A stretch of 64,000 nucleotides of DNA from Pseudomonadota bacterium (GCA_023423275.1 JAFAFW010000007.1:62001-126000), one strand, 5' to 3'. Positions 1-8,930 are shown, counted from the first letter of the stretch. The notes: generated by a model not told the origin, from the sequence alone. Made by a program: numbers and translations.

Positions 1-1
1 C

Positions 2-364
2 AGCCTCGATGAAGCGGAGAAGCACCTTGCGCATCTTGACGGTGTGATGCTCGGCCGCGCCGCCTATCACACGCCTTATGTGCTGGCCGAGGTCGATCGC
101 CGCATTTTCAGCGCTGCGGGAGAGCCCGTCGATCGGCACACGGTCATGCAGCGGTTGCTACCCTATATCGAGGCTCACTTGGCATCCGGCGGACGGATGA
201 ACGCGATTACGCGGCATATTCTCGGACTTTATCACGGCGAGCCGGGGGCACGCGCCTTTCGCCGGCATCTCAGCGGCGGTAACGTCACGCTTGCAGAACT
301 GGAAAAGGCAATGGCGGCAGTCGGTCGGCGACGTGCGGATCGGGATCGTCAATTCGCCGCATAG
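2..364 (+). CDS. dusA: tRNA-dihydrouridine synthase A, C-terminal part (partial at window start)
   Basis: The frame is open from the first bases of the window and encodes about 120 residues up to a TAG stop, so the 5' part of the gene lies outside. It contains HLDGVMLGRAAYHTPYVLAE, the hallmark C-terminal end of the TIM barrel of DusA, including the G-R that contacts the FMN phosphate in this family. A short helical tRNA-binding tail follows (ITRHILGLYHGEPGARAFRR). DusA reduces uridine to dihydrouridine at positions 20/20a of the tRNA D-loop using FMN and NADPH. The catalytic Cys and most FMN contacts are upstream of the window. The next gene starts 16 bases later on the same strand, so co-transcription is possible. 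Identification rests on family motif recognition. Confidence 0.93.
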   Translation, partial: SLDEAEKHLAHLDGVMLGRAAYHTPYVLAEVDRRIFSAAGEPVDRHTVMQRLLPYIEAHLASGGRMNAITRHILGLYHGEPGARAFRRHLSGGNVTLAELEKAMAAVGRRRADRDRQFAA

Positions 365-380
365 GGGCGGAACGCACGCA

Positions 381-1211
381 ATGGATCTGGGAATGCCGGT
401 CGGCGCCCTGGCGCTGCTGATCCTCGGGCTTGCCGGTGGGGGATTGCTGACAGGCATTCTGGCCGGATTATTTGGTGTTGGCGGTGGTGCGGTCCTTGTA
501 CCGGTCCTCTACGAGCTGTTCACGTGGTTGGGCGTCGACAGCGCGATCCGGATGCACGTGACGCTCGGAACCTCGTTGGCCGTCATGATCCCGACGTCGC
601 TCAAATCAGTGGCGGCGCATCGCGCGCGCGGAGCGGTCGATGATGCGTTTCTGCGGCGTGTGGCGATTCCGGTGGTGCTGGGCGTCGTGATCGGAATTTT
701 CATCGTCCGGATCAGTCCGAGCGCGACATTGAAATGGGTCTGGGTCGTGTGCGCCGGTGTCCTGGCAGCGAAGCTGCTGTTTGGTCAGGATGGCTGGCGG
801 CTCGGCTGCGATATTCCCAAGAGCCGGTTTGTCGAAGTCTACGCCTGGGTCGTCGGTCTCATGTCCACGCTGATGAGTGTCGGTGGCGGCGCTTACATCA
901 GTGCGCTGATGATGGCCTATGGCCGCTCCATTCATCAGGCTGTCGCAACGTCATCCGGGATCGCGCCGATGATCGCGATCCCCGGCGCGCTGGGATATAT
1001 TTGGGCAGGATGGGGCGTACAACATTTGCCGCCCGGATCGCTTGGTTATGTGAACCTGATCGGAGCTGCGGTCCTGGTGCCGATGAGTGTGCTGGGTGCG
1101 CCGCTGGGAGTCCGCATAACGCACGGCATTTCACGGCGAAAGCTGGAGATCGCCTTCGGCTGCTTCCTTGGGGTGGTGGCCTTGAGATACGCGTACGATC
1201 TGGCCTTCTGA
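381..1211 (+). CDS. TauE/SafE family membrane permease (putative sulfite/organosulfonate exporter)
   Basis: The 276-residue protein is almost entirely hydrophobic with about eight predicted membrane segments. It has the two-fold internal repeat of TauE/SafE (DUF81) proteins: GILAGLFGVGGGAVLVPVL near the N-terminus and LMSTLMSVGGGAYISALMM in the second half. The VGGG motifs are the family signature. Members move small sulfur or carbon anions across the inner membrane; the substrate here is unknown. I chose the ATG at 381 because an earlier in-frame start at 291 would add a hydrophilic 30-residue extension overlapping dusA. An AGGGGCGGA stretch precedes 381. An ATG at 393 is an alternative start. 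Confidence 0.88.
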   Translation: MDLGMPVGALALLILGLAGGGLLTGILAGLFGVGGGAVLVPVLYELFTWLGVDSAIRMHVTLGTSLAVMIPTSLKSVAAHRARGAVDDAFLRRVAIPVVLGVVIGIFIVRISPSATLKWVWVVCAGVLAAKLLFGQDGWRLGCDIPKSRFVEVYAWVVGLMSTLMSVGGGAYISALMMAYGRSIHQAVATSSGIAPMIAIPGALGYIWAGWGVQHLPPGSLGYVNLIGAAVLVPMSVLGAPLGVRITHGISRRKLEIAFGCFLGVVALRYAYDLAF

Positions 1212-1334
1212 CGAGCCGGGCGCATAAATCAGCCGGTGTTCGCCTGAATTTACCATCTATGCTAACGTTGAGCATTCACCACGGCCCGCGATCAAGACTA
1301 TGCGGCTGTGGACCTTGTGTATTTGCCTTGATGA

Positions 1335-1598
1335 ATGGACCGGCTCGAGGAATCAGCCCACCTCGTCGTGGAAGAGTACCGGCGGCGCTTCAACGATCCG
1401 CTCGACGCATCTTTGCGCGATCTCGACCCGGTTTCGCGGGGCAGGTTCATTGCCGCGTTGGAGAGGGCCTTGCAGCGCAATATGCCGTTGTTCGACTACG
1501 AATGGCAGGAATTCGAGATTAGCCGTCGTCGGCGCTTGTGGCTAAGGCTGGTACGACTTGCGGCGCGTCTGGCAGGTCGCAGCATGGCCGTGGTATGA
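1335..1598 (+). CDS. small hypothetical protein
   Basis: The 87-residue frame encodes a mixed-charge, helix-prone protein rich in Arg and Leu, ending with a basic, mildly hydrophobic tail (RLWLRLVRLAARLAG). I do not recognise a family. It lies between a TauE-like gene and a TIGR02301 gene on the same strand, and codon composition resembles its neighbours. An opposite-strand frame at 1298-1480 competes but has less natural composition. The assignment as a gene is moderate only. Confidence 0.45.
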   Translation: MDRLEESAHLVVEEYRRRFNDPLDASLRDLDPVSRGRFIAALERALQRNMPLFDYEWQEFEISRRRRLWLRLVRLAARLAGRSMAVV

Positions 1599-1640
1599 AC
1601 CCGGTTCATATGCGGCGGTTGGCAGACAAGGGAATGGCGA

Positions 1641-2048
1641 ATGGCAAGGTTCGGGCCGCGGAAGGCTTCGCGAAGCCGCAGCAGAACAGTCCTTGCCGCT
1701 GCCGCGTTGGGGCTCATGTTTGGCGGCAGCTCGGTGTTGGCCCAGGAGTCTCGCGGGTACGACGATAAGCTTCTGCGTCTTTCGGAGATTTTAGGCGCTG
1801 TCCATTATCTGCGCGAGTTGTGCGGTGCGGATGAGGGGCAGTTGTGGCGGGATCGGATGCGTGAGCTGATCGATGCCGAGGGGGCCTCCGCATTACGCCG
1901 TGCCCGGCTGACCCGCAGCTTCAACAAGGGTTATCAAGGCTACAGCCGTACGTATCGGACCTGCACGCCCTCCGCCCAGACGGCCGTCACGCGTTTCCTT
2001 GCCGAGGCCACTCAAATCGCCGATGGCTTGATCCGCGACGTTCCTTGA
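1641..2048 (+). CDS. TIGR02301 family exported protein
   Basis: The 135-residue protein starts with a basic n-region (RKASRSRSR) and a hydrophobic stretch ending GGSSVLAQE, a plausible Sec signal peptide cleaved near residue 34. The mature part carries LSEILGAVHYLRELCGADEG, WRDRM, RRARLTRSFNKGYQGY and TYRTCTPSA. This is the conserved pattern of TIGR02301 proteins, a periplasmic family of unknown function found almost only in Alphaproteobacteria. Two cysteines (in ELCG and RTCT) are conserved in the family and could form a disulfide. AAGGGA lies about 10 bases before the ATG. Confidence 0.85.
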   Translation: MARFGPRKASRSRSRTVLAAAALGLMFGGSSVLAQESRGYDDKLLRLSEILGAVHYLRELCGADEGQLWRDRMRELIDAEGASALRRARLTRSFNKGYQGYSRTYRTCTPSAQTAVTRFLAEATQIADGLIRDVP

Positions 2049-2213
2049 GGCAAGGCGGTGCCGCACCAGCCGAGTTGCTGGATGACCGCGCTGGGACATC
2101 GCCCTAACGCCTGATTCACACTTAATTGTTGCCCTTGCCACTCTCGTGATCCGCCTGTGCTAGGGAACGGACTGGGCACCGTGGGCGGGAGCCGAACAGA
2201 TGATGAGAGTGAA

Positions 2214-2465
2214 ATGCAGCAGACAGTCTTCGACGGCACCGACAAGAAGAGCGACAGTTTCAAAGCGCTGAGTCTGATTCTCGAAGCCTGGGATGAAGGC
2301 GCCGACCAGGGAATCGCGCCGGAACTGATGGCGTACGCGGCTCTGTTCACCGCGCTCACGGATCTCGTCGCGGCGTTCGGGGAGGACGCGGTTGCCAGTC
2401 TTGCGCGCGGGCTCGACGAGCGCGTGCGCCAGGGCGAATTCACGATGAACGGAACGATGCAATAG
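2214..2465 (+). CDS. small conserved hypothetical protein
   Basis: The 83-residue acidic, helical protein centres on SFKALSLILEAWDEGADQGI and AYAALFTALTDLVAAFGED. I recall similar small proteins in rhizobial genomes but none with a known role. The start at 2214 gives the product MQQTVFDGTDKK; an in-frame start at 2157 would add 19 residues of poor composition. It has no signal peptide or membrane segment. The genes on either side are not obviously related in function. Confidence 0.6.
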   Translation: MQQTVFDGTDKKSDSFKALSLILEAWDEGADQGIAPELMAYAALFTALTDLVAAFGEDAVASLARGLDERVRQGEFTMNGTMQ

Positions 2466-2496
2466 CAATAGGAGAGATGCGGCCGAACCAGTGCTG

Positions 2497-3174
2497 CTAG
2501 AGCACCAGGCCGCTCCTAAACGCCTTCCAGATCAACTCACCGATCAGCACTGCGCCGAAGCCGATCAGCAGGATACCTGCAATCTGATTGACGCGGCGCA
2601 GCTTCTCGACCGCGAACCGATGCCGGATGCGGCCGATCAGCGACGACAGTCCAACCCACCACAGGAAGCTGCCCGCGACGATGGCTGCAACCATCGTCAG
2701 TGCGTCGATGGTATTGCGGACCTGCACGAAACTCGAAATGCCGCCGAAGATGGCAAACAGGCCGAGAACTGCTCCGGGGTTGGTGATCGTCAGGAAGAAG
2801 GTCTTCGGGGTATCCCACAGGAACTCGTGCAGGCTATGCGGTGCATCGTCGGTATGAGCATCGACAGGCGGCTTGGTCAGGTAAAGCCGGATGCCGAAAA
2901 CAATCAGCGCGATTCCGCCGACAAGCTGGATGGCGTCATGGTAGTCTTGGATCGCGCCGGAAATCGCGCCGACCCCGAGCGCCGCACACAAGGCGATCAG
3001 GCCGTCTCCCAACATCGCGCCGAACCCGGCCGCGACACCTCCCCAGAAGCCGCGCTCGATCGCGCGCTGGATACACAATACGTTGACCGGACCGACCGGA
3101 GCAGACACAAGCACGCCGATGAACAGGCCGACCGGGATGATCAGAGGATTGGGGATGAACTGCATCAAGGACAC
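2497..3174 (-). CDS. LysE/RhtB-family amino acid exporter
   Basis: The 225-residue protein has six hydrophobic segments. Its N-terminal part GVLVSAPVGPVNVLCIQRAI is the LysE-family signature, with the G-P-x-N element in the first helices, and F-L-T-I-T-N-P follows in the second half. Family members export amino acids or derivatives by proton exchange at the inner membrane. It appears to start at a GTG (3174) preceded by AAGGA at good spacing. The gene is oriented against both flanking genes and is probably a single-gene unit. Substrate specificity is not visible from the sequence. Confidence 0.87.
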   Translation of the reverse strand: MSLMQFIPNPLIIPVGLFIGVLVSAPVGPVNVLCIQRAIERGFWGGVAAGFGAMLGDGLIALCAALGVGAISGAIQDYHDAIQLVGGIALIVFGIRLYLTKPPVDAHTDDAPHSLHEFLWDTPKTFFLTITNPGAVLGLFAIFGGISSFVQVRNTIDALTMVAAIVAGSFLWWVGLSSLIGRIRHRFAVEKLRRVNQIAGILLIGFGAVLIGELIWKAFRSGLVL

Positions 3175-3294
3175 AGTGCGTCCTTGCTGGTTTGTCCGGA
3201 CGCACTGGAACGGCCGAGTGACGCCGGCTGCCCAGGCGGCCGATAATATATGTGAAATTGGCGCATTGCGTTGCGCTGCAGAGGACTTCTCCTG

Positions 3295-3900
3295 ATGGCT
3301 TGGTCGGATCGACGGGTCGCGATTCGCGATGTTTTCCTATTGGTAGTAATGCTGGCCGGGCTTGTCCATTGGTTAGCGTCCGCGACCGCCGTTCTCGCGC
3401 AAGAAAAGCCCCCAGCCAACCCCTTGAAGGCGCCGGCGATTGGGATGGTTCCCGCGCTGCCGCCCGCCGTCGTGGAGATGCGTGACACGATCCTTGCCGC
3501 AGTCCATAGCGGCAAGATCGAGGATCTGCGCACCGCTTTGGAGTGGAACGAGCTACGGCCCATCGTCGCTGACGAGGCCGTCGATGATCCGATTGCCTAT
3601 TGGAAAAAGACGTCGGGGGACGGCGAGGGGCGGGAGATCCTGGCCATCCTGGCCAATATGCTGGATGCCGGGTATGTCGCGCTGCCTCTGGGCAAGGATA
3701 TCGAGAACAATCTTGTCTATGTCTGGCCCGCGGTGGCTGAAGCCAAGCTCGATGCGTTGACGCCCGCCCAGGAGGTGGCGATCTACAGGTTGATGCCGCC
3801 CGCGATGCTGAAGGAGATGCGCGAGAAGAAGCGCTGGACGTGGTATCGGCTCGTCATCGGCGCGGATGGGACCTGGCATTCATTCCAGAAGCACAACTAG
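3295..3900 (+). CDS. exported protein of unknown function
   Basis: The 201-residue product begins MAWSDRRVAIRDVFLLVVML and runs through a hydrophobic core ending ATAVLAQE, a good Sec signal peptide with cleavage near ALA-Q. The mature protein has a DTILAAVHSGKIEDLRTALE segment typical of a small helical domain, and ends with a WTWYRLVIGADGTWHSF strand region. I recognise it as a conserved hypothetical periplasmic protein of Rhizobiales without known function. GAGGA lies nine bases before 3295, which decides this start over one at 3271. Confidence 0.72.
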   Translation: MAWSDRRVAIRDVFLLVVMLAGLVHWLASATAVLAQEKPPANPLKAPAIGMVPALPPAVVEMRDTILAAVHSGKIEDLRTALEWNELRPIVADEAVDDPIAYWKKTSGDGEGREILAILANMLDAGYVALPLGKDIENNLVYVWPAVAEAKLDALTPAQEVAIYRLMPPAMLKEMREKKRWTWYRLVIGADGTWHSFQKHN

Positions 3901-3932
3901 TCTATTTCCGGTTCGCTCGGAAACGTCCTGTT

Positions 3933-4031
3933 GTCATCCCGGAATTTCGCGCGAGCGAAATATCCGGGACCCAGGGGTGTTTCTTGGGGCCTCTGGATCC
4001 CGGCTCTGCGCTTCGCTCCGGCCGGGACGAC
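3933..4031. repeat. dispersed palindromic intergenic repeat (Rhizobiales type)
   Basis: The element is bounded by GTCATCCCGG at the left and its near-complement CCGGGACGAC at the right. Inside lies a perfect hairpin ATTTCGC-GCGA-GCGAAAT, then ATCCGGGACCCAG and GGATCCCGGCTC. This is the pattern of the roughly 100-bp palindromic repeats scattered in alphaproteobacterial intergenic regions. It sits between two genes ending towards each other, so it could act as an mRNA-stabilising or terminating structure. I found no second copy in the window. Confidence 0.75.
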
Positions 4032-4097
4032 AAACGCATGGTGCAATCTAAATCGGAAAAGCTCTAAATGAGATGACAAGGACTTGGTTGGGGTCAG

Positions 4098-5213
4098 CTA
4101 TCGATCAGGCTCTTGTTCCGGCCCATCGCGATAAGGCTGGCAGTTGCCGTTGATGTCTTCGATGCGGTACCCGTCACCATCTTCATGCACGTAGCACGGC
4201 CCGGCCGGTATCTTGCCTGCTCCGCCGGGAATATCGAGCACATAGGTCGGCTGGCAAAGCCCTGAGACCCGGCCGCGCATCTGGCGCAGGATCGTCTGGC
4301 CTTCCGCGATGGTCGTGCGCAGGTGAGACGTGCCAGGTGCGAGATCGCCATGATGTAGGTAATAAGGTTTGACGCGGCACTCCACGAAGCCGCGCATGAG
4401 GGCGCCGAGCGTCTCGGGATCGTCATTCACGCCACGCAGCAGGACCGTCTGGCTGACCATGGGAATGCCAGCGTCCACGAGTTGCGCGATCGCGATGCGC
4501 GCCTCGGAGGTCAGCTCGCGCGGATGATTGGCGTGGAGCGCGACCCACACGGTCTTGTCCGGGCTCTTGAGGGCCTCGATCATCTCCGCGCTGATGCGCC
4601 CGGGATCGACCACCGGTACGCGTGTGTGCCAACGCAGGATCTTTACGTGCGGAATGGCGCTGAGCATCGCCGTAATATCGGCAATCCGCCGCGGCGAGAG
4701 AATGAACGGATCGCCGCCCGTCATGATGACTTCCCAGATCTGCGGATGTTCGCGGACGTAGTCGCAGGCGGCTTTCAACTGATCGGCGGTCAGTGTCCGG
4801 CCCTGACCCGGCCCGACCATTTCGCGGCGGAAGCAGAAGCGGCAGTAGACGGGGCAGACACCACAGACTTTCAGCAGCACGCGGTCCGGATAGCGATGTA
4901 CGACACCGGGCAGGGGAGAATGCGGACCATCGCCGATCGGATCGGCAAGTTCGTCGGCGGTCGTCACGAGTTCGTCGCCGTCAGGGACGAACTGGCGCGC
5001 GATGGGATCGTGGGGATCCGCCGTATCGATGAGTTCCGCCATCGCGGGAGTGATCGACACAGCATAGCGCGCCGCGACCTGTTCGAGGCGCTGCAACTCG
5101 TCCTGCTCGATCAGCCGTGCGGCGGCCAGCTCAGCCGGGCTTGTGATGGTCTTGTCGAACCTGCTCATGCGGGTTTGGGGCCGGTTTCTCGCCTCGATGT
5201 CAAGTATTGACAC
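4098..5213 (-). CDS. epmB: EF-P beta-lysylation protein EpmB (lysine 2,3-aminomutase-like radical SAM enzyme)
   Basis: The 371-residue protein has the radical-SAM cluster Cys120-x3-Cys124-x2-Cys127 (CPVYCRFC), an ETIMTGGDP-like EVIMTGGDP motif, and the PLP-lysine motif PGGAGK (Lys334). These are the KamA-family hallmarks, and the substrate-binding aspartates in HHGD and VLDIPGG are also present. EpmB converts alpha-lysine to (R)-beta-lysine for attachment to elongation factor P. Its role is supported by epmA immediately upstream and efp diverging from it. The first start (5213) overlaps the end of epmA by 14 bases; an internal ATG at 5168 (MSRFDKTITS) is a credible alternative. Assignment to EpmB rather than catabolic lysine aminomutase rests on context. 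Confidence 0.9.
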   Translation of the reverse strand: MSILDIEARNRPQTRMSRFDKTITSPAELAAARLIEQDELQRLEQVAARYAVSITPAMAELIDTADPHDPIARQFVPDGDELVTTADELADPIGDGPHSPLPGVVHRYPDRVLLKVCGVCPVYCRFCFRREMVGPGQGRTLTADQLKAACDYVREHPQIWEVIMTGGDPFILSPRRIADITAMLSAIPHVKILRWHTRVPVVDPGRISAEMIEALKSPDKTVWVALHANHPRELTSEARIAIAQLVDAGIPMVSQTVLLRGVNDDPETLGALMRGFVECRVKPYYLHHGDLAPGTSHLRTTIAEGQTILRQMRGRVSGLCQPTYVLDIPGGAGKIPAGPCYVHEDGDGYRIEDINGNCQPYRDGPEQEPDR

Positions 5214-6261
5214 TGCCGTCTTGCGGCAAGGGGGTCCAGATGACCTGCTTGATATCGTTGGCGCCCGTCGCCAGCATCACCAGCCGGTCGAAACCGAGCG
5301 CGATGCCCGAAGCGAGGGGCATCTGCCCCAAAGCAGCGAGAAAATCCTCATCGATCGGGTAGTGTTCACCGTAGATGCGGGCCTTTTCGGACATCGCGGC
5401 CTCGAAGCGACGGCGCTGTTCTGTTGGATCGGTCAACTCACCGAAGGCATTCGCCAGCTCGACGCCGCCGACGTAAAGCTCGAACCGCTCGGCCACACGT
5501 GGATCCTCGGGTTTCGGGCGCGCCAGTGCCGCCTCTCTGACGGGATAAGCATCGAGAATGGTCGGGCGGACTTGCCCGAGCCGCGGTTCGATCCGTTCTA
5601 CAATGACGCGGCTGAAGATGTCGCCCCAGGTATCATCGTCGGCGACGCGGATGCCGGCGCTGCGCGCCGCTGCGGCCAGTGCATCCCGATCATCGGTGGC
5701 TGCGAGCAGATCGATCCCCGCCATGGCCGCAAATGCCTCCGCGACGCTGATGCGCTCGGGAGCCAGGGTGGCGTCGATGCGGGCGTCACCGTGGACGAAA
5801 TGCGAGGCTTGCGCCGCATCGGCCGCGAGTTTCAGGATTTCGGCGCAGTCGCTCATGAGCGTTTCGTAGCTCTCGTGCGCGCGATACCACTCAAGCATGG
5901 TGAATTCCGGGTGGTGGCGTTGCCCGCACTCGCGGTTGCGGAACACCGGCGCGAAGGTGAAGAGCCGCGTCTCACCCGCGGCCAGCAGCTTCTTGCAGGC
6001 GAATTCGGGGGAGGTGTGCAGATAGAGGGGGCTGCGGCTGCCGTCAGAGGCCGTCAGGCTGGTTTCGAAGGCGTGGAGGTGGACCTCGTTTCCCGGGGAT
6101 TTTTGCAGGATCGCCGTATCGACTTCGACAAAGTCCTGTCCCTCGAACCAACGCCTCAGCGCTGCCTTGATACGGCCGCGGGCAAGCAGGAATGGACGCC
6201 GGTCGGCGTGCCTGTCGCGGTCCCACCAGGGGGACGGGCCTGGTTCCTTCCGGCTTGACAT
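5200..6261 (-). CDS. epmA: EF-P lysine ligase EpmA (GenX/PoxA)
   Basis: The 353-residue protein is a class II lysyl-tRNA synthetase catalytic core without the N-terminal tRNA-binding domain, the defining architecture of EpmA. Motif 2 appears as FRNRECGQRHHPEFTMLEWY and motif 3 as GIALGFDRLVML. The enzyme activates beta-lysine with ATP and ligates it to the conserved lysine of EF-P. It is the first gene of a minus-strand pair with epmB and is divergent from efp, giving all three parts of the modification system within 3 kb. Confidence 0.94.
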   Translation of the reverse strand: MSSRKEPGPSPWWDRDRHADRRPFLLARGRIKAALRRWFEGQDFVEVDTAILQKSPGNEVHLHAFETSLTASDGSRSPLYLHTSPEFACKKLLAAGETRLFTFAPVFRNRECGQRHHPEFTMLEWYRAHESYETLMSDCAEILKLAADAAQASHFVHGDARIDATLAPERISVAEAFAAMAGIDLLAATDDRDALAAAARSAGIRVADDDTWGDIFSRVIVERIEPRLGQVRPTILDAYPVREAALARPKPEDPRVAERFELYVGGVELANAFGELTDPTEQRRRFEAAMSEKARIYGEHYPIDEDFLAALGQMPLASGIALGFDRLVMLATGANDIKQVIWTPLPQDGSVNT

Positions 6262-6417
6262 CAGCCGCTCCTGCCGTCCACCGGTGGCGCGATCTGACGC
6301 GCCCGGTCTTGGTTTCGGCGGCTGATCGCGCTATGAACCGGCGCGAACTGATTGTGGTCCGCATGAACCGAGCCCCTGCGCCGGTCGCGGATTCCGGAAG
6401 AGAGAACGGAGACTTTT

Positions 6418-6987
6418 GTGGCAAAGATCATCGCAAGCTCGGTCCGCAAGGGCAATGTGCTCGAGATCGACGGCAAGCTGTGCGTCGTCATGAAGGCGGA
6501 AAACATCCATCCCGGCAAGGGCACGCCGGTCACTCACCTGGAAATGCGCCGCATCGCCGATGGCGTCAAGGTGACTGAGCGCTATCGTACCACCGAGCAG
6601 GTCGAGCGCGCCTACCTGGAAGAACGCGAGCTTAACTATCTTTATGAGGACGACACCGGATACACGTTCATGCATCCGGAGACGTTCGACCAGATCCTGG
6701 TGTCCAAGGATGTCCTCGGCGATCAGGCGGTTTACCTTCAGGAAGGCATGACCTGCACGGTCAGTCTGCACGAGGGCAACCCGATCGCCATCGAACTGCC
6801 GCAGCGGGTGGTGTTCGAGATCGTGGAAGCCGATCCCGTGGTCAAGGGCCAGACGGCGTCGTCGTCCTACAAGCCTGCCATTCTGTCGAACGGTCAGCGC
6901 ATCATGGTGCCGCCGCACATTGCCGCTGGCACGCGCGTGGTCGTCATGACCGCCGATGGCAGCTACGTCGAGCGCGCCAAGGACTGA
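6418..6987 (+). CDS. efp: elongation factor P
   Basis: The 189-residue protein has the three-domain EF-P sequence, starting [20 protein letters not shown]. It relieves ribosome stalling at polyproline stretches. The modification loop is HPGKGTP with Lys34 present, the residue that EpmA lysylates, so the product should be a substrate of the two neighbouring enzymes. Translation begins at a GTG with GGAG upstream at normal spacing. EF-P, EpmA and EpmB being encoded together is a known arrangement and strengthens all three calls. Confidence 0.97.
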   Translation: MAKIIASSVRKGNVLEIDGKLCVVMKAENIHPGKGTPVTHLEMRRIADGVKVTERYRTTEQVERAYLEERELNYLYEDDTGYTFMHPETFDQILVSKDVLGDQAVYLQEGMTCTVSLHEGNPIAIELPQRVVFEIVEADPVVKGQTASSSYKPAILSNGQRIMVPPHIAAGTRVVVMTADGSYVERAKD

Positions 6988-7263
6988 GCCGCATCAACGC
7001 TTCGCTGCTGTCTCTGGAGCAGCGATGTGCCCGCCATCAACCATCGATGTCCGGTGGCGGTCGAAAGCGCACCGGCTTCCGGTGCGGCGAGGGTGTGCGC
7101 CATCGGAATGATGGACGGCCGGGTGCCGCCTGCTTGCTGCATTTCCGATTCCGATAAAGCTGAACAGCCGATTTTCATGACTTGGAAATTCAGTAGGCGT
7201 ACGGCTTGTCAGCCCTCCGAGTGATCCGACGCGGCGGGCGATACGCCGCGCGGGACATCCGTC

Positions 7264-7788
7264 ATGACATTGGCCGCCGTTATCAAGTTCGTCCTCAGCA
7301 ATCTGCCGTCCATTCTGTTTATTTTGGCGATTGCGATTGCCGCGGTTCGCAGACAGCCACAGGCGGTTGCCGAGCGCTATCTTGCCTGGCTGCTGCTGTT
7401 CTCGGTTGGTGTCGAAAACGTCTGGGCGGGTGTATTTCACATCTTCTTTCCCCAGACGGCGGCTTCCTTCATCGGGTGGTCGGTCAGCCCGTTCCAATTC
7501 GAGGTCGGCGTTGCGGACACCGCGATCGGGTTGGTTGCGATCGCATCGTTCTGGCGGAGCCTGGAATTCAAGAGCGCCGTCGTGGCCTATATCATTCTGT
7601 TCTATTTGGGTGTCGCCATCATCCATGTTCACGAGGCGATGGTGGCGGAAAACTTCTCCCCTGGAAACTTCGGGATGCTGCTACTCCTGACAGTGACCAA
7701 GGTGGTGTTACTCACCATTCTGCTACGGGCGGCCTGGCGTGCGCGTGCAGGTCTTGACCGCAGCCAAGGGCTGTCGTCCGCCGAATAG
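7264..7788 (+). CDS. DUF6790 family integral membrane protein
   Basis: The 174-residue protein has about five hydrophobic segments and the conserved stretches GVENVWAGVFHIFFP and FQFEVGVADTAIGLVAIASF, which I recognise as the DUF6790 family. The function is unknown. The 276 bases upstream (6988-7263) contain no convincing gene. The downstream LDH2-type gene begins 86 bases later on the same strand, but no functional link is evident. Confidence 0.75.
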   Translation: MTLAAVIKFVLSNLPSILFILAIAIAAVRRQPQAVAERYLAWLLLFSVGVENVWAGVFHIFFPQTAASFIGWSVSPFQFEVGVADTAIGLVAIASFWRSLEFKSAVVAYIILFYLGVAIIHVHEAMVAENFSPGNFGMLLLLTVTKVVLLTILLRAAWRARAGLDRSQGLSSAE

Positions 7789-7874
7789 GTGGATTGCTGA
7801 TCCTCCTATGGGCTTCCGCCTCAGGCCGCGCTACATCTTCCGGTCATGACAAAACCCCGGGAGACGGAAACGCC

Positions 7875-8927
7875 ATGCCTGATATCGCGGCCGATGTTCT
7901 GCGCCCTTTCATTGCGGCCATCTTCGAGAAGGCGGGATCGCATCGACAGGAAGCCGAACTCATTGCCAAGCGGCTCGTCGACGCCAATCTTACCGGGCAC
8001 GACTCCCACGGCGTGGTGCGCGCGTCCGCCTATATCGGCTGGCTGAAGGAGGGAAAGGTCAAGCCGAACATGCACGTGCGGGTCATCAACGAAAGCGACG
8101 CGTTCGCGATCCTGGACGGTCAATCGGGCTATGGCCAGGTGGTCGGCACCGAAGCCATGGACATCGGCATCGCGAAGGCGCGGAAAACCGGCGTCGCGCT
8201 GATCGGCTTGCGTCACGCGCATCACATCGGACGGATCGGCGATTGGGCGGAGCAGTGCGCCGCGGCCGGTTTCGCCTCGACGCATTTCGTCAACGTCGTG
8301 CATTACGGAGCCATCGTGGCGCCGTTCGGAGGCGCGGAGCGGCGGTTCTCGACCAACCCCATCTGCTTCGGCATGCCACGGCCGGGGCAGGACCCGGTGA
8401 TCCTCGACTTCGCGACATCGCAGGTCGCAGAGGGCAAGGTGATCGTCGCGCGCAACAAAGGCGTGGAGTTGCCTGAAGGTTGTATTCTCGACAGCGAGGG
8501 CCGTCCGTCCGTCAGTCCGAACGATCTTTATGGGCCGCCCGAGGGGACACTGCTTCCGTTCGGAATGCACAAGGGCTCCGGTCTGGCGATCTTCGCCGAT
8601 ATCTTTGCCGGTGCTCTGGCGGGCGGCGGATGCGGTCATGACGGACATCCCTCGCGCCAGCAGGTTCACAACAACATGCTGTCCGTGATCATGGACGTAG
8701 AGCGTATCGCCGGAGCGGAAGCTGCCGAACGCGAAGTGTCCGCATTCCTGACCTGGGTGAAGAGTGCCCGCCCACAAGTGCCGGGAACCGAAATCCTGAT
8801 GCCCGGCGAGCCGGAGCGGCGGGCGCGTGCGCATCGTCTGGCGCACGGCATCCCCATAGACGCAACAACCTGGGCTGCGATTACAGATGCGGCCAGAAGC
8901 GTCGGCGTGACGGATATTCCGGCGTAA
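7875..8927 (+). CDS. malate/L-lactate dehydrogenase family (LDH2) NAD(P)-dependent oxidoreductase
   Basis: The 350-residue protein shows the LDH2/MDH2 fold, which is unrelated to classical lactate dehydrogenases. GHDSHGV carries the catalytic His45, and RHAHHIGRIGDW, TNPICFGMPRPG and the C-terminal LPFGMHKGSGLA (nucleotide and substrate contacts) follow. Members reduce or oxidise 2-oxo/2-hydroxy acids, ureidoglycolate or delta1-piperideine-2-carboxylate. The exact substrate cannot be assigned. The ATG at 7875 matches the usual family N-terminus; an upstream start at 7794 adds an unlikely 27 residues. It converges on the permease gene with a 3-base gap. Confidence 0.88.
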   Translation: MPDIAADVLRPFIAAIFEKAGSHRQEAELIAKRLVDANLTGHDSHGVVRASAYIGWLKEGKVKPNMHVRVINESDAFAILDGQSGYGQVVGTEAMDIGIAKARKTGVALIGLRHAHHIGRIGDWAEQCAAAGFASTHFVNVVHYGAIVAPFGGAERRFSTNPICFGMPRPGQDPVILDFATSQVAEGKVIVARNKGVELPEGCILDSEGRPSVSPNDLYGPPEGTLLPFGMHKGSGLAIFADIFAGALAGGGCGHDGHPSRQQVHNNMLSVIMDVERIAGAEAAEREVSAFLTWVKSARPQVPGTEILMPGEPERRARAHRLAHGIPIDATTWAAITDAARSVGVTDIPA

Positions 8928-8930
8928 GCC

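Noticed and set aside
2491..3246. Long plus-strand frame opposite the LysE-type gene
   Set aside because: Hydrophilic, low-complexity translation without motifs; the minus strand encodes a clear six-helix exporter.
4098..5213. Catabolic lysine 2,3-aminomutase for lysine fermentation
   Set aside because: No other lysine-fermentation genes are present, and epmA and efp are adjacent, so the EF-P role fits better.
6988..7263. Short frames on both strands between efp and the DUF6790 gene
   Set aside because: Neither has a credible ribosome site, signal or family pattern; treated as intergenic.
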